The notes under the pieces are model-generated. The model saw only the letters and a program-made list of their open reading frames with translations. It had not been told where the DNA came from and did not search any database. Of a stretch of DNA of 64,000 nt, positions 22,376 to 35,165 are shown piece after piece; the first letter of the stretch is position 1; each line of letters opens with the position of its first letter. The translations under genes were made by a program, and so were the position numbers. Source of the DNA: Morinoia aosen (lineage: Eukaryota > Arthropoda > Malacostraca > Amphipoda > Talitridae); NCBI GenBank assembly GCA_030386875.1, contig CM059579.1, forward strand, positions 18,634,484 through 18,698,483, written 5' to 3'.

Positions 22376-23722
22376 AAACATTTTAAAGTTGAGGATTTTT
22401 ATCCTCCCTTTAGTTCTCAAATGATTTTGAAAAAATGGGGTTTTAATATACCGTTTAAATTTCTCTAAAAATCTCTCGAAGAAAAAATGGTGCATGAAAT
22501 AGTCATCAGGAGTCACACTCACAGCATATGTGATGTCATCTTGCCAAAAAAAAGCTCTGTACAAATTTGCATCTCTTAATTGCGTTAAGTACATTAGACA
22601 GACACCTATTTGTTGCACCTGAGGACATATTATATATTGCAGCGTGAGGGAGCTGCTCAAAAGTAGAGAATATTTTTCTGGCCATCATTTCCTTTAACAA
22701 ATAATGTGGAAACTCTTTCGACTGGTCAGCACTTATTTCAGTTTGGTGCTTGTGCTGTGTGGGCAGTGGCAGATCACACCCAGAAACTTGTAGGGCGCTG
22801 CTCCCGGTCTTCTAGGGGACCGTCACCTCTAGCAACTCTTACAGAAGCTTCTTGGTGATTATCATTGCTATTTAACCACCACGGACGCCACAACAGCGAC
22901 TCCATTGCAAATACTTATACAACACTTTTGTTTTTTAGTAGAGTTTGAGATATTCGGAGAAGCTTCTTTTTATCCCTTGTGTGCAGAATGACATTAAAAA
23001 GCAGTTTATAAGTTAATTAAATGCCAAGTTGACAATGCTGAAGTTGTGATAAAAAGCCATGTACAACTTGGTTGATATTTCAAGGTACGCCATTAATATA
23101 TGGCATGCATATGAGTCTGTTTATGGAAGAAGCTAGCACGTTGCAGGTGTGATGGTATTAGTTAATTCTTCCTGATAACCAGCGAACTCGGAATGCAACG
23201 TTCAATTTTAAACAGAAAGCCTTCGTTTAGAATGACCTGCACTGTAACATTTATCTTCTTATTAGTAGTACTAACACACTTATTTCTCAAATGAGTATAC
23301 GCTTTATCCAACTCCGCAAGCATTCAAGCCATTCCGAAAGTCAATCATCATTTGCCTACGTTGAATCAACAATCCGAAGTTCACGCAGCACAGCACGAAC
23401 AATGCAGCCACAACTCCGCACCACAGAGGCAATTACGGCCCGACGCAGACGACGCGCCGCTCGGCACAAGCAGCAGCAGGAGATGATGCACGTTTGCGTA
23501 CGCCGGCTGATATCCCGGCTTGTTTACCCACGGCCGGCCCCGCAGTCTTCCATCCTCTGTTCCATTCCTTAGCATTTCTTGAGGCTCTCGCTGGCGTCTT
23601 TGTCGGTCGCGTTTTACGAGGGCTTCCCTCGCGCGCAAACAGCGAGGGACGCTGGCCGGCCGGAGCGCCTGAGGGCATCGCGTATCCCTTACACGCCGCG
23701 CGGTGCTGGTGTGGGGCTGATG
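22376..23722. other. Non-coding sequence, GC-rich before the satellite
   Basis: A 109-codon minus-strand ORF (22331-22660) is unrecognised. From about 23380 to 23720 the sequence becomes strongly CpG-rich with overlapping short ORFs on both strands. This could be a CpG-rich promoter-like region, but no TATA box, splice site or coding similarity supports a gene. Confidence 0.4.
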
Positions 23723-26700
23723 AGGGTCATCTCATGGGGGAGGGTAACGAGGGTCACTGTGGTGATGGGGAAGGACAGACGAGGGTCACTGTGGTGATGG
23801 GGAAGGGAAACGAGGGTCACTGTGGTGATGGTGGAGAGAAACGAGGGTCACTGTGGTGATGGTGGAGGGAAACGAGGGTCACTGTGGTGATGGTGGAGAG
23901 AAACGAGGGTCACTGTGGTGATGGGGAAGGGAAACGAGGGTCACTGTGGTGATGGTGGAGGGAAACGAGGGTCGCTGTGGTGATGGTGGAGGGAAACGAG
24001 GGTCACTGTGGGGATGGTGGAGGGAAACGAGGGTCGCTGTGGTGATGGTGGAGGGAAACGAGGGTCACTGTGGGGATGGTGGAGGGAAACGAGGGTCACT
24101 GTGGGGATGGTGGAGGGAAACGAGGGTCACTGTGGTGATGGTGGAGAGAAACGCGGGTCACTGTGGTGATGGTGGAGGGAAACGAGGGTCGCTGTGGTGA
24201 TGGTGGAGAGAAACGAGGGTCACTGTGGTGATGGTGGAGAGAAACAAGGGTCACTGTGGTGATGGTGGAGGGAAACGAGGGTCGCTGTGGTGATGGTGGA
24301 GAGAAACGAGGGTCACTGTGGTGATGGTGGAGGGAAACGAGGGTCACTGTGGTGATGGTGGAGAGAAACGAGGGTCACTGTGGTGATGGTGGAGGGAAAC
24401 GAGGGTCACTGTGGTGATGGTGGAGGGAAACGAGGGTCACTGTGGTGATGGTGGAGGGAAACGAGGGTCACTGTGGGGATGGTGGAGGGAAACGAGGGTC
24501 ACTGTGGGGATGGTGGAGGGAAACGAGGGTCACTGTGGTGATGGTGGAGAGAAACGAGGGTCACTGTGGTGATGGTGGAGGGAAACGAGGGTCGCTGTGG
24601 TGATGGTGGAGAGAAACGAGGGTCACTGTGGTGATGGTGGAGGGAAACGAGGGTCACTGTGGTGATGGTGGAGGGAAACGAGGGTCGCTGTAGTGATGGT
24701 GGTGGGAAACGAGGGTCGCTGTGGTGATGGTGGAGGGAAACGAGGGTCGCTGTGGTGATGGTGGAGAGAAACGAGGGTCACTGTGGTGATGGTGGAGGGA
24801 AACGAGGGTCACTGTGGGGATGGTGGAGGGAAACGAGGGTCGCTGTGGTGATGGTGGAGGGAAACGAGGGTCACTGTGGGGATGGTGGAGAGAAACGAGG
24901 GTCACTGTGGGGATGGTGGAGGGAAACGAGGGTCACTGTGGGGATGGTGGAGGGAAACGAGGGTCACTGTGGTGATGGTGGAGAGAAACGAGGGTCACTG
25001 TGGTGATGGTGGAGAGAAACGAGGGTCACTGTGGGGATGGTGGAGGGAAACGAGGGTCACTGTGGGGATGGTGGAGGGAAACGAGGGTCACTGTGGGGAT
25101 GGTGGAGGGAAACGAGGGTCACTGTGGGGATGGTGGAGGGAAACGAGGGTCACTGTGGTGATGGTGGAGAGAAACGAGGGTCACTGTGGTGATGGTGGAG
25201 GGAAACGAGGGTCGCTGTGGTGATGGTGGAGAGAAACGAGGGTCACTGTGGTGATGGTGGAGAGAAACGAGGGTCACTGTGGTGATGGTGGAGGGAAACG
25301 AGGGTCGCTGTGGTGATGGTGGAGAGAAACGAGGATCACTGTGGTGATGGTGGAGGGAAATGAGGGTCACTGTGGTGATGGTGGAGAGAAACGAGGGTCA
25401 CTGTGGTGATGGTGGAGGGAAACGAGGGTCGCTGTGGTGATGGTGGAGAGAAACGAGGGTCACTGTGGTGATGGTGGAGGGAAACGAGGGTCGCTGTGGT
25501 GATGGTGGAGGGAAACGAGGGTCGCTGTGGTGATGGTGGAGAGAAACGAGGGTCACTGTGGTGATGGTGGAGGGAAACGAGGGTCACTGTGGGGATGGTG
25601 GAGGGAAACGAGGGTCGCTGTGGTGATGGTGGAGGGAAACGAGGGTCACTGTGGGGATGGTGGAGGGAAACGAGGGTCACTGTGGGGATGGTGGAGGGAA
25701 ACGAGGGTCACTGTGGTGATGGTGGAGGGAAACGAGGGTCACTGTGGTGATGGTGGAGGGAAACGAGGGTCACTGTGGTGATGGTGGAGGGAGACGAGGG
25801 TCACTGTGGTGATGGTGGAGGGAAACGAGGGTCGCTGTGGTGATGGTGGAGGGAAACGAGGGTCACTGTGGTGATGGTGGAGGGAAACGAGGGTCACTGT
25901 GGTGATGGTGGAGGGAGACGAGGGTCACTGTGGTGATGGTGGAGGGAAACGAGGGTCACTGTGGTGATGGTGGAGGGAAACGAGGGTCACTGTGGTGATG
26001 GTGGCGGGAAACGAGGGTCACTGTGGTGATGGTGGAGAGAAACGAGGGTCACTGTGGTGATGGGGTAAACGAGGGCCACTGTGGTGATGGGGAAGGACAG
26101 ACGAGGGTCACTGTGGTGATGGGGAAGGGAAACGAGGGTCACTGTGGTGATGGTGGAGAGAAACGAGGGTCACTGTGGTGATGGTGGAGGGAAACGAGGG
26201 TCACTGTGGGGATGGTGGAGGGAAACGAGGGTCACTGTGGTGATGGTGGAGGGAAACGTGGGTCACTGTGGTGATGGTGGAGGGAAACGAGGGTCGCTGT
26301 GGTGATGGTGGCGGGAAACGAGGGTCGCTGTGGTGATGGTGGCGGGAAACGAGGGTCACTGTGGTGATGGTGGAGGGAAACGAGGGTCACTGTGGTGATG
26401 GTGGAGGGAAACGAGGGTCACTGTGGTGATGGTGGAGGGAAACGAGGGTCACTGTGGTGATGGTGGAGGGAAACGAGGGTCACGGTGGTGATGGTGGAGG
26501 GAAACGAGGGTCACTGTGGTGATGGTGGCGGGAAACGAGGGTCACTGTGGTGATGGTGGAGAGAAACGAGGGTCACTGTGGTGATGGGGTAAACGAGGGC
26601 CACTGTGGTGATGGGGAAGGACAGACGAGGGTCACTGTGGTGATGGGGAAGGGAAACGAGGGTCACTGTGGTGATGGTGGAGAGAAACGAGGGTCACTGT

Positions 26701-27134
26701 GGTGATGGTGGAGGGAAACGAGGGTCACTGTGGGGATGGTGGAGGGAAACGAGGGTCACTGTGGTGATGGTGGAGGGAAACGAGGGTCACTGTGGTGATG
26801 GTGGAGGGAAACGAGGGTCGCTGTGGTGATGGTGGCGGGAAACGAGGGTCGCTGTGGTGATGGTGGCGGGAAACGAGGGTCACTGTGGTGATGGTGGAGG
26901 GAAACGAGGGTCACTGTGGTGATGGTGGAGGGAAACGAGGGTCACTGTGGTGATGGTGGAGGGAAACGAGGGTCACTGTGGTGATGGTGGAGGGAAACGA
27001 GGGTCACGGTGGTGATGGTGGAGGGAAACGAGGGTCACTGTGGTGATGGTGGAGGGAAACGAGGGTCACTGTGGTGATGGTGGAGGGTAAACGAGGGTCA
27101 CTGTGGTGATGGTGGAGGGAAACGAGGGTCGCTG
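23723..27134 (+). repeat. 31-bp minisatellite, about 110 copies (3.4 kb)
   Basis: The unit is GAGGGTCACTGTGGTGATGG followed by TGGAGGGAAAC (31 bp). Frequent variants are CGCTG for CACTG, GGGGATGG for GGTGATGG, GAGAGAAAC for GAGGGAAAC, and a GGGGAAGGACAGAC form near both ends. The plus strand is G-rich. With a period of 31 nt, several frames on both strands stay open and give glycine-rich or histidine/proline-rich readings; these are not credible proteins. The first copies (23723-23800) are irregular, and the right end stops abruptly at a putative LTR. Confidence 0.97.
26061..27108 (+). repeat. Near-identical 524-bp duplication inside the 31-bp array
   Basis: The distinctive sequence TGGGGTAAACGAGGGCCACT occurs at 26061 and again at 26585. 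It is followed by the same order of variant units (GGACAGAC, GGGAAGGG, GAGAGAAAC, two GGCGGGAAAC units, then a CACGGTGG unit). One difference is evident (CGTGGG against CGAGGG). It is a recent higher-order duplication or an assembly duplication. Confidence 0.85.
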
Positions 27135-28746
27135 TGTTGCGATACAGAGAAGAGGGTGGGTTTAGGACCCCCTTTCCATACGCTGAGGGAATTGCAACCC
27201 CCACACATGTTATAGTATTATCCTTTATGCTTGCGTACACCTGCATACCAGACATGGAGAATAAAAGAGTTATTAAGATTTACATTAATTTATTGGGAAA
27301 CACGTTTATAAACACACAAGGCATGGGAACGAAATGATTTGAAAGGGCACTGACATAAATGTGATGCTTACCGAAAATTCGAATTACACATACTCCTTCG
27401 CTGACAACGATTTACGCGTACACAAAACAGCCGGCTCCACAGTAACACAAATCATAATATTTGCGAGAATAACACATCACGATTTAACCTGGAATTGTGA
27501 CACGGTGTCGAATCATACAACGGGAAGTCGATTCTCGACTTAATAAACACAGGAAATCGATTGCCTATAAATTAGATGATTCTTCACGATACTTTGAAAA
27601 ACACTTTTCTGTGTGCTGATCTACATCCGAAATTGAACTTCAATCACCACCTAAAAGAGCTCTCACAACTATAACACTCGCCAAGTGCTAACACTTTTCT
27701 GTGTGTAACTCTCCATTTTCAATTTGCACTTAAGAGCTCTCGTTTTCCGAATTCTCCCTGCCGACAACTATACACTTTCCCCTCTGCTGTGACGTGCGGC
27801 TGCAGCTGACCTAATTCCATTCCATGGATGCTGGATTCCTCTTCAATTCTGAAGCCTATACGCGGACTAAGTCGTCTCTTCTCGTTCGGCGATGCTGCGG
27901 CCGGCCGGCCTGGCTGTGCTTGCGCTCGGGTTGAGAAATGCGACGCCACGCCTGCCCGCCACTGCAGAGCTCTCAGCGCCCGACATTACTGCTGGCTTGA
28001 AGATAAACGTGGACAATTGTCTTGCTGGAGAAGGCGGAGTTGTTGCGAATTCGGAGTTGATATAGGAGCAAATGGAATGCTTTCTGTAGAATTGTTGACA
28101 CCTTGACGCTTGTCGATTAATACCGCGCAGCTGAGGTGCTTCGAACGACTCCGGGTGCACGTTAGTACTTTGAAGTTTGCTGATACACTGGACGCCTCCT
28201 CTCGAAACTTCGATGGTTAACTTTCGCTTTGGATGTTGGATTTTAGCTGCTCATGTCGAAAGTTTGCAGTCAACACCAGACTTGGTATTATGCCGGGTAA
28301 TACCGGCATCTGCCGGTATTCCGGCTGCAAAACACCTCCTTGATTATGCGTCTCTCTCTCGTAGCGTCACCGAGCCGAAAATCCCTCACGAGTCTCCATC
28401 TACCCTCCTTATATATGCGCGTCTCGTATCCTTCTCGAATGTTCACGAATATTCGCAGTTACAATGACAGCATTTTACAGCTGATTGGAGGAATTCTTCC
28501 TTGTCCTGACGTCTCGAAATTTCATTGGCTAGGTGCCCGCTTTCTTGTGCCACACCTTCTCGCGTGATCGCTTGGCAAGCGTTCATTGGTGTAGATGTTG
28601 CGGCTTTTGTTTAAGGCCAACCCTCGTATCGCGCCTTCGTGCGAGGCCTGTTCCCATGCCCAAGCGACGGCCGGCTTAACGGCTTATACATTCCAACGTC
28701 TATCGCAGTTTTTCTCGCGCTTTTACCTATAACTGGCCCCGCAACA
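27135..28746 (+). mobile_element. Putative solo LTR of an LTR retrotransposon, about 1.6 kb
   Basis: The segment starts TGTTGCG and ends CGCAACA, a perfect 7-bp terminal inverted repeat of the TG...CA type seen in LTRs. It sits between two blocks of the same 31-bp satellite. Inside are an AATAAA at about 27261, a TATA-type TTATATATG at 28409-28417 about 340 bp before the end, and a strong hairpin at 28292-28325. No primer-binding site, gag/pol ORF or partner LTR is present, which would make it a solo LTR. No clean target-site duplication is seen. Alternatively it is unique sequence whose ends match by chance. A Bel/Pao or Gypsy assignment cannot be made here. Confidence 0.4.
28292..28325. repeat. 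GC-rich perfect-stem hairpin
   Basis: GCCGGGTAATACCGGC and GCCGGTATTCCGGC face each other around a 4-nt loop (ATCT). The stem is complete except for a 2-nt bulge. It lies inside the putative LTR, about 85 bp upstream of its TATA-like motif. Confidence 0.8.
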
Positions 28747-29091
28747 CATCGTATTATATAAGATATAAAATGTTTCACTACTAGTATATAAGATATTTCA
28801 CTGCAGGTTTTTGACTTTTCTTAAAGTGAAGCATTTTCCCAAAAATCTTAATAATTCCCAAAAATCTTAATATGAGAGTAGTATCTCTGGACAATACAGT
28901 TAGAGTTGTGTGTACAATATGGAAAGTGAAATGTTTCATTCTTTCATTTGAGAGTAATTTGAAGTCGTTGGGTGCATTCTTTCAAAAGTTAAAACCGGGT
29001 CAACTTAAGTTTTTACTGAGCGGAGTCGGAAAGGCTTTTTGATGAATTTCTGTAGTTCCCAGAAAACAGTTAGAGTCGTATTTCTGGACAG
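28747..29091. other. Spacer between putative LTR and second satellite block
   Basis: AT-rich, no ORF of note. Contains two copies of TTCCCAAAAATCTTAATA (near 28836 and 28855), and similar stretches reading TCTCTGGACA and TTTCTGGACA next to CAGTTAGAGT. Confidence 0.6.
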
Positions 29092-29773
29092 CTGTGGTGA
29101 TGGTGGAGGGAAACGAGGGTCACTGTGGTGATGGTGGAGGGAAACGAGGGTCACTGTGGTGATGGTGGGGGGAAACGAGGGTCACTGTGGTGATGGTGGA
29201 GGGTAAACGAGGGTCACTGTGGTGATGGTGGAGGGAAACGAGGGTCGCTGTGGTGATGGTGGAGGGAAACGAGGGTCACTGTGGTGATGGTGAAGGGAAA
29301 CGAGGGTCACTGTGGTGATGGTGGAGGGAAACGAGAGTCACTGTGGTGATGGGGAAGGGAAACGAGGGTCACTGTGGTGATGGTGGAGGGAAACGAGGGT
29401 CACTGTGGTGATGGGGAAGGGAAACGAGGGTCACTGTGGGGATGGTGGAGAGAAACGAGGGTCACTTTGGGGATGGGGAAGGGAAACGAGGGTCACTTTG
29501 GGGATGGGGAAGGGAAACGAGGGTCACTGTGGTGATGGGGAAGGGAAACGAGAGTCACTGTGGTGATGGTGGAGGGAAACGAGGGTCACTGTGGTGATGG
29601 TGGAGGGAAACGAGGGTCACTGTGGTGATGGTGGAGGGAAACGAGGGTCACTGGGGTGATGGTGGAGGGAAACGAGGGTCACTGTGGTGATGGTGGAGGG
29701 AAACGAGGGTCACTGTGGTGATGGTGGCGGGAAACGAGGGTCACTGTGGTGATGGGGAAAACGAGGGTCACTG
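29092..29773 (+). repeat. 31-bp minisatellite, second block, about 22 copies
   Basis: Same unit as the 23.7-27.1 kb array, starting mid-unit at CTGTGGTGATGG. It is richer in the GGGGAAGGGAAAC variant and includes a CACTTTGGGGATGGGG form absent from most of the first block. The right edge decays within one unit (CACTGCTGTAAT). Confidence 0.95.
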
Positions 29774-31570
29774 CTGTAATTGGGAGGAGTGGTAGGCAAA
29801 GGCTACTTCTGCTCCGGGGAGGTAAAGGTGAGTGTGGGTCACCACAGCCCTGAAGAAGAGAAGAGATGCTTAAACTGTGGAATGAGTCAAAATTTCCACA
29901 AATCCTATGAAAAACTGCATAAATGGACAGGTGATAGAAAGACGAGATATCAAACAGTCCACTTGCCGGTTTAAAAAACAACGGGACCAAATTAAGGTGA
30001 TTAAAGAAACAGAGTACATGTGTAGCACAATGGAACGATCAGAACATCTATTGAGTAATCATTCGCTTTGCTGACATGAAATAGTTGAACGAAAGTGAAA
30101 CTACTTTGAGTTAACATTGCATATAAAGCTGTTATAAAGGTTTTTTGTTAAGATTGGACATAACGTTGAGCTAAAATACAGGTTACTGGAAAATCGGTGA
30201 TCGAAATATGTGGCTGTGAGTCGCTATAGGGAAGGTGAAGTACTTGCCCTCAGATGGCGTTAGCTGAAGCACATCTTTTTTTATATTCGTGAAGAATTGA
30301 ACGAATTTCAAGATACGCTTGAGAGGATAACATATAAACCTTCTTTAAGTGCCATAACTTCCTTAATATTGCTGTTTTCAGCAATTCGTGCTTGGTTCCA
30401 AGCCATGTTGAATTTTTGTCTCCATTGACAAAACAGTTCTTCAGATCTAAAAATGAATGGATCAACAGGCAATAGCCTGTTCATAAGACGACCCTATGCT
30501 CTGAGCAGCAAAAGGAGCTCAGTATCATGCTAGAGAGGATTCATTTCCGAAATAATGACAAGTACACAAATATAATTGAAGTATATAAGCCCTCACGTAA
30601 GTATATTCCTTTTCACGATATCTGAGGTAGAAATTTAAAGAGAATTAAAAGAAGCCCTCCAGAAATAGAAGACAACAGCACGCGCATCGCGCATATCACC
30701 GCTCCTTGGAGAAGAAACAATGAAGGAAGCGATCGAAATTCCTGCGTGAGGGGAGCATGAGGGAGACCGACTGGTCAGCCTGGATCCAGGTTTTCAAACA
30801 ATTCACGTCGTCGTTGCGGTCTAGCCTGCAGCGAAAGTTCTTTTGTTGATTTGGCTACGCTACGTGTTTTTTTTTATTCTCTAACTAAATTTGGTTTTTA
30901 TCAACATTAAGTTGGAGGAATTTGGCAAAAAACAGCTAGTAGTATATATAAACGAGTTGATAGAAGGACTTTCGCTGCCGGCTGTATCTCTAAGAGTACA
31001 TACCTTGATTAAAAAACTAAAATAACTAAAGGGGATGAGCATCAGGGAGGAAGTGGAGGGAGAGATTTAATGAAAATTAAAGCTTGAATGAAATAACGAA
31101 GGGAAAAATAATCTGAAAGGTGAAAACCGCAGAAAGAGCAATCAAAAGTAGTTCAGAAGCGGATCACACCATAGGGAGGAACCACTGAAGTGATAGAAGA
31201 CATGAGAAGTAGCTACATAGAGAGATTGGTGGCAATGAGAGGGGTGTGAGAAAGAGAGAGCAGACTATGGCATCACAGGTCAGGGAAGATACATTAATCA
31301 GTGAGCTGACTTGAGGGGCGAACATATGGTGCGCCTACTCACCACCTAGCTTAAAGAACATGTATCTCGTAATTTTTATTATAGAAGCACTCATGAGCGA
31401 AAAATAACAAAGCTTCGCAAAAAAAATGCTTGAACTAATAGAAAAATGCACTTTGAACTGAAAAATCTTTAAAACTGAGCGTTGTGAGCACAAATACTTC
31501 ATAGGAAGTTCCTGGCACAAGCGGTGCCACGCGTCTCTGTCTCGTGAGACTGTGTCTCTTTACTTGAAGA
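29774..31570. other. Non-coding sequence, no gene seen
   Basis: Short ORFs only. CTCAGATGGCGTTA at 30250-30263 weakly resembles a CTCF-type core but is isolated. Purine-rich stretches lie around 31040-31260. Confidence 0.5.
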
Positions 31571-34094
31571 GACCAGAGCAGCGTGTTACAGTGACCAGAG
31601 TAGCGGGATACACTGACCAGAGCAGCGTGTTACAGTGACCAGAGTAGCGGGATATAGTGATCAGAGCAGCGGGATACAGTGACCTGAGCAGCGGGATATA
31701 GTGACCTGAGCAGCAGGTTACAGTGACCAGAGCAGCGGGATGTAGTGATCAGAGCAGCGGGATACAGCGACCAGAGCAGCGGGATATAGTGATCAGAGCA
31801 GCAGGTTACAGTGACCAGAGCAGCGGGATGTAGTGATCAGAGCAGCGTGTTACAGTGACCAGAGCAGCGGGATACAGTGACCAGAGCAGCGTGTTACAGT
31901 GACCAGAGCAGCGGGATATAGTGATCAGAGCAGCGGGATACAGTGACCTGAGCAGCGGGATACAGTGACCAGAGCAGCGGGATATAGTGACCAGAGCAGC
32001 GGGATATAGTGACCAGAGCAGCGGAAGATAGTGATCAGAGCAGTGGGTCACGGTGACCGGAGCAGCGGAATATAGCGATCAGAGCAGCGGGTTACAGTGA
32101 CCGGAGCAGCGGGATATAGTGACCAGAGGAGCGGGTTACAGTGACCAGAGAAGCGGAATATAGTGACCAGAGCAGCGGGATATAGTGACCAGAGCAGCGG
32201 GATATAGTGACCATGCAGAGCAGCGGGATATAGTGATCAGAGCAGCGGGTTACAGTGACCACAGCAGAGGAATATAGTGACCAGAGCATCGGGGTATAGT
32301 GATCAGAGCAGCGGGTTACAGTGACCAGAGCAGCGGGATATAGTGACCAGAGCAGCGGGTTACAGTGACCAGAGCAGCGGGATATAGTGACCTGAGCAGC
32401 GGGTTACAGTGACCAGAGCAGCGGGATATAGTGACCAGAGCAGCGGGTTACAGTGACCAGAGCAGCGGGATATAGTGACCAGAGCAGCGGGTTACAGTGA
32501 CCAGATCAGCGGGATATAGTGACCAGAGCAGCGGGATACAGTGACCAGAGCAGCGGGATACAGCTGACCAGAGCAGCGGGATATAGTGACCAGAGGAGCG
32601 GGTTACAGTGACCACAGCAGCGGGTTACAGTGACCACAGCAGCGGAATATATAGTGACCAGAGCATCGGGGTATAGTGATCAGAGCAGCGGGTTACAGTG
32701 ATCAGAGCATCGGGGTATAGTGACCAGAGCAGCGGGACCGGATACAGTGACCAGAGCAGCAGGATATAGTGACCAGAGCAGCGGGATGTAGTGACCAGAG
32801 CAGCGGGATGCAGTGACCAGAGCAGCGGGATACAGTGACCAGAGCAGCGGGATACAGTGACCAGAGCAGCAGGATACAGTGACCAGAGCACCGGGATACA
32901 GTGACCAGAGCAGCGGGATATAGTGACCAGAGCAGCAGGATACAGTGACCAGAGCAGCAGGATACAGTGACCAGAGCAGCGGGATACAGTGACCAGAGCA
33001 GCGGGATATAGTGACCAGAGCAGCGGGATACAGTGACCAGAGCAGCGGGATATAGTGACCAGAGCAGCAGGATATAGTGACCAGAGCAGCAGGATACAGT
33101 GACCAGAGCAGCGAGATATAGTGACCAGAGCAGCGGGATACAGTGACCAGAGCAGCGGGATACAGTGACCAGAGCAGCGGGATATAGTGACCAGAGCAGC
33201 AGGATATAGTGACCAGAGCAGCAGGATACAGTGACCAGAGCAGCGGGATACAGTGACCAGAGCAGCGGGATATAGTGACCAGAGCAGCAGGATATAGTGA
33301 CCAGAGCAGCAGGATACAGTGACCAGAACAGCGGGATACAGTGACCAGAGCAGCGGGATACAGTGACCAGAGCGGCGGGATACAGTGACCAGAGCAGCGG
33401 GATACAGTGACCAGAGCAGCAGGATACAGTGACCAGAGCAGCGGAATACAGTGACCAGAGCAGCGGGATATAGTGACCAGAGCAGCGGGATACAGTGACC
33501 AGAGCAGCGGGATACAGTGACCAGAGCAGCAGGATACAGTGACCAGAGCAGCAGGATACAGTGACCAGAGCAGCGGGATACAGTGACCAGAGCAGCAGGA
33601 TACAGTGACCAGAGCAGCAGGATATAGTGACCAGAGCAGCAGGATACAGTGGCCAGAGCAGCAGGATACAGTGACCAGAGCAGCGGGATACAGTGACCAG
33701 AGCAGCAGGATACAGTGACCAGAGCAGCGGAATACAGTGACCAGAGCAGCGGGATATAGTGACCAGAGCAGCGGGATACAGTGACCAGAGCAGCGGAATA
33801 CAGTGACCAGAGCAGCGGGATATAGTGACCAGAGCAGCGGGATATAGTGACCAGAGCAGCGGGATACAGTGACCAGAGCAGCAGGATACAGTGACCAGAG
33901 CAGCAGGATACAGTGACCAGAGCAGCAGGATACAGTGACCAGAGCAGCGGGATACAGTGACCAGAGCAGCAGGATACAGTGACCAGAGCAGCGGGATACA
34001 ATGACCAGAGCAGCGGGATACAGTGACCAGAGCAGCGGAATACAGTGACCAGAGCAGCGGGATATAGTGACCAGAGCAGCGGGATATAGTGACC
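31571..34094 (+). repeat. 22-bp minisatellite, about 115 copies (2.5 kb)
   Basis: The unit is GTGACCAGAGCAGCGGGATA plus TA or CA. The left part (31571-32700) is more variable, with GATCAG and GGTTACA variants. From about 32310 to 32520 GGATATA and GGTTACA units alternate as a 44-bp dimer. The right part (32740-34094) is homogeneous. Overlapping minus-strand ORFs of 537 and 470 codons (32625-34238 and 32702-34114) read a 22-residue super-period containing CSGHCIPLLWSLYPAALVTV. The second frame reads the same period because 22 is not a multiple of three. I treat them as artefacts. Confidence 0.97.
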
Positions 34095-34181
34095 AAGCCA
34101 GCCGATCGATACAACTCGAGAGCCGTGTCGCCTGCCTCTCCTACGACACTCCGCAGTCCTTAGCATTACAGCACTAGATAC

Positions 34182-34230
34182 TTCTCTCGCCTCTCTCGCC
34201 TCTCTCGCCTCTCTCGGCTCCTCGGCTCCT
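34182..34230 (+). repeat. 10-bp CTCTCTCGCC repeat
   Basis: Four near-perfect CTCTCTCGCC units, then two CTCCTCGG variants. It lies just after the 22-bp array. Confidence 0.85.
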
Positions 34231-34321
34231 CTTTCCACACGTTCTCCTGAGCAACATTATTGACCTTCTTTCTTCATCCGACCTCACGGTGTTGTGATGT
34301 TGGTTTTCCTGTGATTTGTAC

Positions 34322-34925
34322 TTCGTGCCAACCTTGTTGTGTGTGTGCATTGTGTACAACTTGTTACGTCTGTATAATGTTTACTCCGTGTTGTGTGTGT
34401 ACATTGTGTACACCTTGTTACGTCTGTATAGTGTTTACTCCGTGTTGTGTGTGTACATTGTGTACACCTTGTTACGTCTGTATAGTGTTTACACCTTTTT
34501 GTGTGTGTATATTGTGCACACCTTGTTACGCCTGTATAGTGTTTACACCGTGTTGTGTGTGTACATTGTGCACACTGTGTTACGTCTGTATAGTGTTTAC
34601 ACCTTGTTGTGTGTGTATATTGTGTACACCTTGTTACGTCTGTATGTCATGCATGTACAGCTTGTGTCTGTACATAGTGTACAAATTTTCTGTACATCGT
34701 GCACAGCTTGTGTCTGTACATTGTGTACACCTCCTTACGTCTATACGTCGAGTACAGCTTATTTTCTGTACATTTTGTACACCTTATTACGTCTAATTAC
34801 TCTTCTCAACTCGTGTCTGTACATCGTGTACACCTTATTACGTCAGTATATTGTGTATCCCTTGCATATGTACGTTGTGTACATCATGTTATGTTTGCAC
34901 ATTGTGTACGTCTTGTTATATATGA
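34322..34925 (+). repeat. 54-bp minisatellite built on a 27-bp half-unit
   Basis: The first six copies repeat every 54 bp: GTGTGTACATTGTGTACACC, TTGTTACGTCTGTATAGTG and TTTAC blocks. Right of about 34640 the period drops to about 27 bp (TCTGTACATTGTGTACACC-type units), and the copies diverge strongly towards 34925. Since 54 and 27 are multiples of three, one frame reads a 204-codon tyrosine/valine/leucine-rich sequence and another a cysteine-rich one. No known family is recognised. Confidence 0.9.
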
Positions 34926-35165
34926 GTTAGATAACTGATTTCATCTTGTTTGAGCAACCCTGGGCTGTCGCATGTAAATCCCCGAACTTTTATTTTTAAA
35001 GACATTCCTTTCAGTCATATTTCCTTTCCTCCAGACATTCCTGTTTTACATCGGAAAACAAATTCCATGATATACCAGTTTTAACGTTTGTAAGATATCC
35101 AGCACTTCGCATTCAATCAAGGTTACGCTTTTTACACTTAAATCTGATTGGTTTCTCTGAAGTCG

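Noticed and set aside
34182-34230. Telomeric repeat
   Set aside because: The CTCTCTCGCC unit is unlike the insect TTAGG or vertebrate TTAGGG repeats and is only about 50 bp long.
32625-34238. 537-codon minus-strand ORF (and a 470-codon one in another frame) as a membrane protein gene
   Set aside because: Both are readings of the 22-bp satellite. The same residue period appears in more than one frame, unit variants are not biased to synonymous changes, and there is no unique domain beyond a short arginine-rich start.
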